The notes beneath the pieces are model-generated. The model made no database searches and was not told the origin of the DNA. It worked only from the letters and a program-made list of their open reading frames with translations. A stretch of DNA of 12,380 nt, from assembly GCA_022615295.1 (NCBI GenBank), contig JAKEHF010000099.1:1-12380 (forward strand). The letters are read 5' to 3'. The position numbers and the translations under genes are program-made. Below are positions 7,710 through 12,380 of this stretch, piece by piece. How positions within the stretch are numbered: position 1 is the first letter of the stretch; each line of letters opens with the position of its first letter. Source of the DNA: Actinomycetota bacterium (GTDB lineage: Bacteria; Actinomycetota; Acidimicrobiia; Spongiisociales; ZC4RG35).

Positions 7710-7899
7710 AGGCGGTCGTCCTTTCTGCTTCTTCTTCTGAGATTCATATTGAGATTATTAGTTGTAGTAGGGCCTGTGGAAATGGGGACAACCGGGTGAT
7801 CACTCCGTGGCCGTTCGGTTTTTCGCTGGGGAAACACATGTCGACAAGACGGGGACAACCCGGCGATATCCCCTGGACAACTCAACGGCCTGTGGAAAC
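7710..7899. other. Chromosomal replication origin (oriC), dnaN-dnaA gap
   Basis: This gap of about 172 bp, plus the last codons of dnaA, has the features of oriC. An AT-rich segment (about 7737-7770) stands out in otherwise GC-rich DNA. It is followed by DnaA-box-like 9-mers all in one orientation: TGTGGAAAT (7775), TGGGGACAA (7783), TGGGGAAAC (7827), TGTCGACAA (7839), CGGGGACAA (7850), CCTGGACAA (7872) and TGTGGAAAC (7891). None equals the consensus TGTGGATAA or TGTGGACAA; most have one or two mismatches. The box density, shared orientation, AT-rich element and dnaA/dnaN context support the origin call. The dnaN promoter probably also lies here. Confidence 0.85.
7759..7791 (+). promoter_or_regulatory. 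DnaA-trio element with tandem DnaA boxes (basal unwinding system)
   Basis: Read 5' to 3' on the plus strand: TAG-TTG-TAG-TAG (7759-7770), the GC-rich spacer GGCC (7771-7774), then TGTGGAAAT (7775-7783) and TGGGGACAA (7783-7791). In B. subtilis, DnaA extends from boxes across a GC spacer onto repeated trinucleotides (5'-[A/T]A[A/G]-3' on this strand) to melt DNA towards dnaN. Order and orientation relative to dnaA and dnaN are the same here. Three of the four trios fit the consensus. AT-rich DNA continues towards dnaN. Unwinding at this site is inferred. Confidence 0.7.
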
Positions 7900-9234
7900 A
7901 CTGCCACCTTTCCTCAGCTCCTGTGTGAGTTGATTGACCCGATCGAAGACGGCTCGATCCGAGCGAAGGATCCTCCTCACCTTGTCGACCGAGTGGAGCA
8001 CGGTCGTGTGGTCGCGGTTGAAATGCTCGCCGATCTTGGGAAGGGAGAGATCGGTGAGCTCCCTGCACAGATACATGGCGATCTGACGTGACAACACCAG
8101 GGGTTGACGACGGCTCGGGGAGAGGAGATCCTCGGGGGTGTAACCATAGGACGAGGCCGCGGTCCGGATGATGAGGTCGGGCCCCAAGGGGACCGGCTCG
8201 TCGCTCGTGACCATGTCCTGGAGGACCCGGGTGGCCGTCTCCAGATCTATGTCACGTCTGTTGAGGGCCGACCAGGCGGTGATGCGTGTGAGAGCTCCCT
8301 CGAGCTCGCGGATGTTGTCGGACACCAAACCGGCGATGTGCTCGAGGACGTCGAGGGGCACGGGTCGTGGGGCGAACTCGGCGTTGCGACGAAGGATGGC
8401 AAGACGTGTCTCGACGTCGGGTGGTTGGATGTCGGTGAGCAGACCCCACTCGAAACGACTGCGGAGCCGGTCTTCGAGGGTGGAGAGGTTGCGTGGATGA
8501 CGGTCGGAGCTGATGACCATCTGCTTACCCGCCATGTACAGAGAGTTGAAGGTGTGGAAGAACTCCTCGAGGATCTGCTCCTTGCCCTCGAAGAACTGGA
8601 CATCGTCGAGGAGCAGGATGTCGACATTGCGGTAGCGCTGCTTGAAGTCGTCCGGTCGCTTCCGTCTGATGGAGTCGATGAAGTCGTTGAGGAAGTTCTC
8701 CGACGAGATGTAGCGCACCACCAGGTCGGGATACATCTCCAGGGCCTGATGCCCTACGGCGTTGAGGAGATGGGTCTTCCCCAGACCGGCGCCGCCGTAG
8801 ATGAAGAGAGGGTTGTAGTGGGCCCCCGGTTGCTCGGCCACCGCCATGGCGGCTGCCCACGCGAATCGATTCGACTGCCCGACCACGAAGCCCTCGAATC
8901 GGTATCGGGAGATGAGGTTGGTGACCCGCGACGAGCCCGATTCCGGCCTCTCCATGGGCTCGTCCTCGAGCTCGGGTCTCGGCCCGTCGGCAACGCGGTA
9001 GGTAGGCGAGCCGACGCCGCCATAGACGGTCCGGTAGGCGGCGACGACCAGGTCCCCGTGCTTCTCCTTGACCCAGCGGAGATGGAACTCTGTAGGGGCG
9101 ATGAGAACCAGCGTTCCACCGTCGTGGTCGGGCTCGAGACGGGAGAGCCAGGTCTCCCAGTTGCTCTTGGAGACGCCCGATCTCACCAGCTCTCGGAACG
9201 TGCTCCAGTTGTCTTTGTTCGTGGCCTGCGTCAA
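7882..9234 (-). CDS. dnaA: Chromosomal replication initiator protein DnaA
   Basis: DnaA binds DnaA boxes, oligomerises with ATP and opens oriC. With a TTG start at 9234 the protein has 450 residues. Domain I covers about 1-80 (WSTFRELVRSGVSKSNWETWL); domain II is only about 20-25 residues. The AAA+ domain III carries Walker A GGAGLGKT (147-154), Walker B ILLLDD (206-211) and the DRLRSRF segment with arginine-finger residues (255-261). Domain IV has the DNA-binding signature NRDHTTVLH (406-414). I chose TTG because a strong GGAGGAG lies 7 nt upstream and domain I begins right after it. An upstream in-frame ATG at 9282 would translate DnaA-box DNA and the ribosome-binding site. The stop codon lies within the oriC box cluster. 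Leader DnaA boxes suggest autoregulation. Confidence 0.96.
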   Translation of the reverse strand: MTQATNKDNWSTFRELVRSGVSKSNWETWLSRLEPDHDGGTLVLIAPTEFHLRWVKEKHGDLVVAAYRTVYGGVGSPTYRVADGPRPELEDEPMERPESGSSRVTNLISRYRFEGFVVGQSNRFAWAAAMAVAEQPGAHYNPLFIYGGAGLGKTHLLNAVGHQALEMYPDLVVRYISSENFLNDFIDSIRRKRPDDFKQRYRNVDILLLDDVQFFEGKEQILEEFFHTFNSLYMAGKQMVISSDRHPRNLSTLEDRLRSRFEWGLLTDIQPPDVETRLAILRRNAEFAPRPVPLDVLEHIAGLVSDNIRELEGALTRITAWSALNRRDIDLETATRVLQDMVTSDEPVPLGPDLIIRTAASSYGYTPEDLLSPSRRQPLVLSRQIAMYLCRELTDLSLPKIGEHFNRDHTTVLHSVDKVRRILRSDRAVFDRVNQLTQELRKGGSVSTGR

Positions 9235-9260
9235 GCGCCAACTCCTCCCCCGGCAAGGGG

Positions 9261-9293
9261 TTGTCCACAGGATGATCCACATGCTGTGGAAAC
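9261..9293. promoter_or_regulatory. DnaA-box cluster in the dnaA leader
   Basis: Three box-like sites lie within 33 bp: TTGTCCACA (9261-9269), a perfect match to the high-GC form of the consensus; TGATCCACA (9273-9281), one mismatch to TTATCCACA; and TGTGGAAAC (9285-9293) on the opposite strand. The last two form a head-to-head inverted repeat TCCACA-TGC-TGTGGA (9276-9290). The cluster ends about 12 bp before the dnaA ribosome-binding site. DnaA binding here would be expected to repress dnaA or add to origin function. Confidence 0.75.
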
Positions 9294-9389
9294 ACCTGTG
9301 CGCATCCCTCCCCGAGGAAATCCTTCAGTTACCGGGTGACGTCAGGCGTGGGGGAAGTGGCCGACGTTTTCCCAGGTGCGAGTCGGGCG

Positions 9390-9419
9390 AGTATCGGGGG
9401 TGTCGGGGCGATGAGTCAA
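9390..9419 (-). promoter_or_regulatory. Candidate dnaA promoter
   Basis: On the minus strand TTGACT (9414-9419, 5 of 6 to TTGACA) precedes GATACT (9390-9395, 4 of 6 to TATAAT) with an 18-bp spacer. A transcript from near 9383 would have a leader of about 150 nt containing the DnaA-box cluster. This is the best minus-strand candidate I found in the gap; it is a pattern match only. Confidence 0.45.
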
Positions 9420-9553
9420 GATCGCGAGAATCGGCGGTGTGACATGGGGCCGGGTCGATCCCGGGTCAAGAATCCCCTGGTCAGCAGGCCTTTTGGCACA
9501 TAGTGGCAGATCGTGGAGATGCCCGGGGACGACCGTTTCGAGTATTCCAAATT

Positions 9554-9582
9554 TTCGCGACCTCCGGGATTTCTTCGCGACC
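9554..9582 (+). repeat. Direct repeat TTCGCGACC, 20-bp period
   Basis: Two identical 9-mers, TTCGCGACC, start at 9554 and 9574, two helical turns apart, about 25 bp upstream of the rpmH -35. The spacing would place bound proteins on the same DNA face. They may be an activator or repressor site, or chance. Confidence 0.35.
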
Positions 9583-9608
9583 CATGTGATGACCAGGCAG
9601 GTCGGGCT

Positions 9609-9637
9609 TTGACTAGCCCCCGGGGGATTCTTAACCT
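9609..9637 (+). promoter_or_regulatory. rpmH operon promoter
   Basis: TTGACT (9609-9614, 5 of 6 to consensus) and TAACCT (9632-9637, TAnnnT-type -10 common in actinobacteria) are separated by exactly 17 bp. Transcription would start near 9644, about 31 nt before the rpmH ATG. The spacer contains the perfect palindrome CCCCCGGGGG (9617-9626). No other strong promoter is seen before rsmG, so this probably drives the whole rightward operon. Confidence 0.65.
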
Positions 9638-9674
9638 GTGACCTCCCCCCTCGAGACCCCTGATTCGTGGTGAG

Positions 9675-9809
9675 ATGAAACGGACCTATCAACCCAAGGT
9701 GCGACGTCGCAAACGACGTCATGGATTCCGCCACCGCATGCGGACGAGGGCCGGGCGTGCCACCCTCAAGGCACGACGTGACAAGGGCCGGAAACGTCTC
9801 GCCGCCTGA
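9675..9809 (+). CDS. rpmH: 50S ribosomal protein L34
   Basis: L34 is a small, very basic protein of the large ribosomal subunit. The 44-residue sequence begins MKRTYQPKVRRRKRRHGFRH, then RMRTRAGRATLKARRDKGR, and ends KRLAA. It matches the L34 family over its full length, including the usual TYQP start and GFR-RM-T-GR core. The ATG at 9675 is preceded closely by GGTGAG, a weak ribosome site. It is first in the rightward operon, and its 3' end overlaps the predicted rnpA start in another frame. Confidence 0.97.
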   Translation: MKRTYQPKVRRRKRRHGFRHRMRTRAGRATLKARRDKGRKRLAA

Positions 9810-10113
9810 ATCCCTCCGCACCCCCCGGGACTTCCGTAGAGTCATGGAGACCGGGTCACGACGTAGGGTGGGGGCGATAATGGTCGTCAGCGCACCGGGT
9901 CGGGTGGGCCCGCCCCGGGTGGGTCTGGTGGTCCGGGGGAGTGGGAGCGCGGTGACCAGGAACCGAATCAAGAGACGGCTCCGGCATGCGATTGCCGGCC
10001 GACAACTGCAGCCAGGGACGGATTACGTGATCGTCGCCAACCAGAGTGTCACCGAGGCGAGCTTCGCCCAGTTGGAGACCTGGCTGGACGACGTCCTCCA
10101 CGAGTCGAGATGA
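9778..10113 (+). CDS. rnpA: Ribonuclease P protein component
   Basis: RnpA is the protein partner of RNase P RNA in tRNA 5' maturation. The family motif RNRIKRRLRHA (residues 62-72 of the 111-residue product) is clear, as are the N-terminal SLRTPRDFRRVMETG segment and the GLVVRGSGSAVTRN strand. The start is uncertain. No ATG, GTG or TTG lies in frame between the rpmH stop and the conserved SLR..DF segment, so translation must begin inside rpmH. GTG 9778 has AAGG 6 nt upstream and gives a near-normal length; GTG 9757 has GAGG upstream and gives 118 residues; ATG 9721 lacks a ribosome site. The overlap with rpmH is about 32 nt. The stop overlaps the yidD start (ATGA). Confidence 0.93.
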   Translation: MTRAGNVSPPESLRTPRDFRRVMETGSRRRVGAIMVVSAPGRVGPPRVGLVVRGSGSAVTRNRIKRRLRHAIAGRQLQPGTDYVIVANQSVTEASFAQLETWLDDVLHESR

Positions 10114-10337
10114 GACGTCTCGTCGTCGTTTTGATCGTTACCTACCAGAAACTGGTAAGTCCCCGGCTCGGGGTCAACTGTCGTTATCAGCCGACCTGCT
10201 CTTCATACATGGCCGAGGCCATCATCAGATTTGGGGTGTTCCGTGGCGTTTGGCTGGGGTTACGTCGGATCGGACGTTGTCATCCCCTTCACCCCGGTGG
10301 TCATGACCCGGTGCCCGAGAGCTGGAAAACGGTCTGA
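10110..10337 (+). CDS. yidD: Membrane protein insertion efficiency factor YidD
   Basis: YidD is a small membrane-associated protein that helps YidC-dependent insertion of inner-membrane proteins. The 75-residue product has an amphipathic N-terminus and the family pattern with its conserved cysteines: CRYQPTCSSYMAEAI (residues 24-38), RFGVFRGVWLGLRRI, then RCHPLHPGGHDPVP (56-69). Length is typical. Its ATG overlaps the rnpA stop (ATGA), and its TGA overlaps the yidC ATG (TGATG), so rnpA, yidD and yidC form a tightly coupled set. Confidence 0.96.
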   Translation: MRRLVVVLIVTYQKLVSPRLGVNCRYQPTCSSYMAEAIIRFGVFRGVWLGLRRIGRCHPLHPGGHDPVPESWKTV

Positions 10338-11194
10338 TGGGTCAGGTGTTCGACGCCCTCAAGGTGTTTCTCGGCTCGGTGCTGAGCTTTTTCTTCGATC
10401 TCATCGCACCACCACTGTCCCATGGGGTGGGGCTTGGTCTCTCCATCATCATGCTGACCATCGCCATCAATCTGCTGGTCTTTCCCCTCACCCTGAAACA
10501 GACCAGGGCCACCCGGGCATTCACCGAGATCCAACCCAAGATCAGAAAGATCCAGACCGAGCTCAAGGACGACCCCCAGGAGATGCAACGACGTCTTCTC
10601 GAGGTGCAACGTGAGGCGGGAGCCACCCCGGGTGGGTGTCTGCTTCCTTTGCTGATCCAGATGCCGATCTGGTTGGCCCTCTTCCAGCTTCTCAACCGAC
10701 CCCTGGACTACATTCCCACCACGTCCGCTCTGGCGGTGGCGGTGGCCGACACCGGTGCCACCTTTCTCGGGATGCATCTCACCGAGTCACCGGCGGCGGC
10801 GTGGGGTCTCACCGGGAGCAATGGAATCCTCTATGCCAGTCCCTATCTGCTTCTCATCGCCTTCATGGTGGCCACCCAGTACATCCAGCAATGGCATGCC
10901 ACCTATGGGCAGACCCGACCCGATCAAAGGGGGGCCCAGGCACAACAGGCGGTCACCCGGATCCTCCCCCTCTTCATCGGTCTCGTCTCCTGGAACTTCC
11001 CGGCGGGTCTTGTCCTTTATTGGACCACCTCCAATCTTTTTCGTCTTGGTCAACAGATGGTGATCTTCAGGATCGATGGTCGTCCCACCCCGGTGAAGAC
11101 GGAGGTGGAGGAGCCGACCCGGGTGGAGGGAGACGGCCCCAAGAAGCCACAACAGGGTGCCGCCGACAAACGACGACGGCGGAGGAGGAGCTGA
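10337..11194 (+). CDS. yidC: Membrane protein insertase YidC/Oxa1
   Basis: YidC inserts and folds membrane proteins alone or with Sec. The 285-residue product is the short form without the large periplasmic domain of proteobacteria. Hydrophobic segments lie at about 32-52, 102-120, 167-183 and 208-230. The cytoplasmic hairpin (54-98; LKQTRATRAFTEIQPKIRKIQ) precedes GGCLLPLLIQMPIW (99-112), and the NFPAGLVLYWTTSN motif (220-233) identifies the family. The tail after 250 is charged and ends in an Arg run, as expected for a ribosome-contacting tail. The position five residues before Pro50 in the first conserved helix, usually the groove arginine (Arg366 in E. coli), is Asn45. The start is fixed by the overlap with yidD. 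Confidence 0.96.
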   Translation: MGQVFDALKVFLGSVLSFFFDLIAPPLSHGVGLGLSIIMLTIAINLLVFPLTLKQTRATRAFTEIQPKIRKIQTELKDDPQEMQRRLLEVQREAGATPGGCLLPLLIQMPIWLALFQLLNRPLDYIPTTSALAVAVADTGATFLGMHLTESPAAAWGLTGSNGILYASPYLLLIAFMVATQYIQQWHATYGQTRPDQRGAQAQQAVTRILPLFIGLVSWNFPAGLVLYWTTSNLFRLGQQMVIFRIDGRPTPVKTEVEEPTRVEGDGPKKPQQGAADKRRRRRRS

Positions 11195-11196
11195 GT

Positions 11197-12000
11197 TTGG
11201 ACTACGTCGAGATCGAGATCAGGGCAAAGAGTGTCGACCTGGCGATCGAGGCCGCCATGGTCGAGTTCGGGGTGACCGAGCCCGATGACCTCATGGTCGA
11301 GGTGATAAGTGAACCGGTGAAGGGTTTTCTCGGTCTTGGTGGTCAGGACGGGGTCTATCGGGTGAAGCCACGTCGTAAAGGGAGAAATCGGCGACGTCGG
11401 GGTCGTGGTGGGGAAACCCCCCGGAATCGACAGCAAGGACGTGGGGAGACGGCTAACAATAGACCACAGCGTCAGGCGTCCCGACCCGAGGTCAAGAGGG
11501 AGAAGAGCTTGAAAGATGACCGGCCCGTGCTCCCTATCGAGGAGCAGGCCCGTATCGCACACGAGTTCCTCGAGGGTCTTCTCGAGGCCTATGGTCTCGA
11601 GGGGATTGTTACCAGCAATGTCGAGGATGATGTCATCGTCGCCGATCTCTCCGGGGACCAGACCGAGGCCTTGGTCGGGGTGAGGGGCTCGGTTCGGGCC
11701 GCCATCCATGAGCTGACCCGCACCGTGCTACAACGTTATGGTCAGGACTCGGCCCGTCTCCGTCTCGACATCGCCGGTTATGCGGAGAGACGTCGTCAGG
11801 CATTGGCCATCTATGCCCGTCAGTTGATCGAGCAACTCGACGCCGAGGGTGGGGAGATCATGTTGGAGCCGATGAGTCCGGCGGACCGGAAGGTGATCCA
11901 TGATGTGGCTTCCGAGTATCCCGGGGTCACCTCATACTCCGAGGGTGAGCCGCCACGTCGTTATGTGGTCCTCTCCAAGATCGTCGACGAGGAGGAGTGA
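11197..12000 (+). CDS. jag: Jag/KhpB RNA-binding protein
   Basis: Jag (KhpB, EloR) binds RNA through KH and R3H domains and in firmicutes affects cell elongation and division. From TTG at 11197 the product has 267 residues. The Jag-N domain covers 1-57 (DYVEIEIRAKSVDLAIEAAM, then KGFLGLG at 42-48). A basic, Arg/Gln/Asn-rich linker spans 58-107. The KH domain has GVRG at 161-164. The R3H domain is MSPADRKVIH (226-235) with Arg231 and His235, followed by SEGEPPRRYVVLSK. TTG is chosen because GGAGGAGGAG lies 6 nt upstream and Jag-N starts there; it is 2 bp after the yidC stop. The order yidC-jag-rsmG is the usual one. The role in this organism is inferred. Confidence 0.92.
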   Translation: MDYVEIEIRAKSVDLAIEAAMVEFGVTEPDDLMVEVISEPVKGFLGLGGQDGVYRVKPRRKGRNRRRRGRGGETPRNRQQGRGETANNRPQRQASRPEVKREKSLKDDRPVLPIEEQARIAHEFLEGLLEAYGLEGIVTSNVEDDVIVADLSGDQTEALVGVRGSVRAAIHELTRTVLQRYGQDSARLRLDIAGYAERRRQALAIYARQLIEQLDAEGGEIMLEPMSPADRKVIHDVASEYPGVTSYSEGEPPRRYVVLSKIVDEEE

Positions 12001-12016
12001 CGTTTCACGTGAAACA
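12001..12016. promoter_or_regulatory. parS: parS site (ParB-binding)
   Basis: CGTTTCACGTGAAACA matches the bacterial parS consensus TGTTTCACGTGAAACA at 15 of 16 positions, including the whole 14-bp palindromic core GTTTCACGTGAAAC (12002-12015). ParB loads here as a CTP-dependent clamp to organise origin segregation. Its place between jag and rsmG, about 4 kb from oriC and where parA and parB usually follow, fits. The GTG start of rsmG lies inside the palindrome. Confidence 0.93.
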
Positions 12017-12380
12017 CGACCCCATCCCGGGTCGTGAGCTCACCAGCGGCGAATTCGCACTTCTCGAACGTTATCGGGTGTGGTTGGGGGAGGAAGCCAT
12101 ACCCGCCGGCGGGTTGGGTCCCAGCGAGGGTCCCCGGATCTGGGAGCGTCATATCCTCGACTCCCTTCTCTTCGCCCCTTATCTTGGTGACCCGGACACG
12201 GTATGGGACGTGGGTACCGGGGTCGGTCTTCCCGGGATACCCCTGGCGGTGATCCGACCCCAGACCAGATTCCATCTCATCGACAGGTCGCGTCGGCGGG
12301 CGGACCTGGTGCGGAGGGTGGTGAGGATCCTCGAAATCGACAATGTGGTGGTGATCGAGGATGACATCCGCAGGATCCGG
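12009..12380 (+). CDS. rsmG: 16S rRNA (guanine-N7) methyltransferase RsmG, 5' part
   Basis: RsmG (GidB) uses S-adenosylmethionine to methylate N7 of G527 (E. coli numbering) in 16S rRNA; loss gives low-level streptomycin resistance. The first 124 codons are in the window and the frame is open to the edge. Family features are the WERHILDSLLF segment (45-55), the SAM-binding DVGTGVGLPGIPLAV loop (67-81) and LIDRSRRRADLVRR (90-103), which carries the acidic residue expected to contact SAM. GTG 12009 is the first plausible start; GGAG lies 11 nt upstream at the end of jag, a slightly long spacing. A later start would cut into the conserved N-terminal helices. The start codon lies in parS. Confidence 0.94.
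   Translation, partial: MKHDPIPGRELTSGEFALLERYRVWLGEEAIPAGGLGPSEGPRIWERHILDSLLFAPYLGDPDTVWDVGTGVGLPGIPLAVIRPQTRFHLIDRSRRRADLVRRVVRILEIDNVVVIEDDIRRIR

Larger units (their letters stand above)
9235..9674. other. Divergent intergenic region between dnaA and rpmH
   Basis: This 440-bp stretch holds no credible gene. It contains the dnaA ribosome-binding site (minus-strand GGAGGAG at 9242-9248), a DnaA-box cluster (9261-9293), a candidate dnaA promoter (9390-9419), short phased repeats (TGG-type at 10-bp steps at 9494-9518, TTCGCGACC twice at 9554-9582) and a good rpmH promoter (9609-9637). It could contribute to oriC, as in bacteria with a bipartite origin, but the AT-rich trio element lies on the other side of dnaA. 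Confidence 0.75.

Noticed and set aside
7710..7800. dnaN promoter TTTCCA-17-AATAAT on the minus strand
   Set aside because: The -35 is poor and the -10 falls in the AT-rich unwinding element, where such hexamers arise by chance; it was not listed as a feature.
8104..9339. A 411-codon plus-strand frame opposite dnaA
   Set aside because: It lies wholly antisense to a clear dnaA and shows low-complexity Asp/Glu/Val/Gly composition with no recognisable domain.
10636..11196. The open frame upstream of the jag TTG, extending it by 187 codons into yidC
   Set aside because: This part overlaps well-supported yidC coding sequence in another frame, and the Jag-N domain with a strong ribosome site begins exactly at 11197.

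Overview
This window is the replication-origin neighbourhood of a high-GC bacterial chromosome. Gene order and protein features point to an actinomycetote, and I infer an early-branching class such as Acidimicrobiia. The main supports are a DUF3566 membrane protein directly after gyrA, a short DUF721 (DciA-type) protein between recF and gyrB, a compact DnaA with almost no domain II, and no gnd gene between dnaN and recF. The class-level placement is inference; no search was run. There are no mobile elements, CRISPR arrays, tRNA or rRNA genes.

Layout. Two gene trains diverge from the dnaA-rpmH intergenic region (9235-9674). Leftward on the minus strand run dnaA, dnaN, recF, a dciA-like gene, gyrB, gyrA and a DUF3566 gene. 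Rightward on the plus strand run rpmH, rnpA, yidD, yidC, jag (khpB) and rsmG, which is cut by the window end. Many junctions are overlapping or coupled (recF/dciA GTGA, gyrB/gyrA TGATG, rnpA/yidD ATGA, yidD/yidC TGATG). rnpA has no usable start after the rpmH stop and so begins inside rpmH. Bases 1-158 hold only a possible 3' end of a convergent gene.

Origin and segregation signals. The dnaN-dnaA gap (7710-7881) looks like the unwinding part of oriC. An AT-rich stretch carries TAG-type trinucleotides, then a GGCC spacer, then two abutting DnaA-box-like sites. This is the architecture and orientation of the Bacillus subtilis basal unwinding system. More box-like sites in the same orientation follow up to the dnaA stop codon. 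A second set of DnaA boxes, including one perfect TTGTCCACA, lies in the dnaA leader. A near-perfect ParB-binding site (parS) straddles the GTG start of rsmG. Candidate promoters with 17-18 bp spacing are visible upstream of rpmH, gyrB and dnaA.

Together the genes encode replication initiation (DnaA), the sliding clamp (DnaN), gap repair (RecF), a putative helicase loader (DciA), supercoiling control (GyrAB), tRNA maturation (RnpA), membrane protein insertion (YidC, YidD), RNA binding (Jag) and 16S rRNA methylation (RsmG). The region is conserved housekeeping DNA, and I see no new multi-gene system. The points worth a second look are the oriC architecture, the parS/rsmG overlap, unusual residues in both gyrase subunits (Gln at the GyrA Ser83 position, Lys in place of Asp in the GyrB EGDSAGG motif), and an Asn where YidC normally has its groove arginine.
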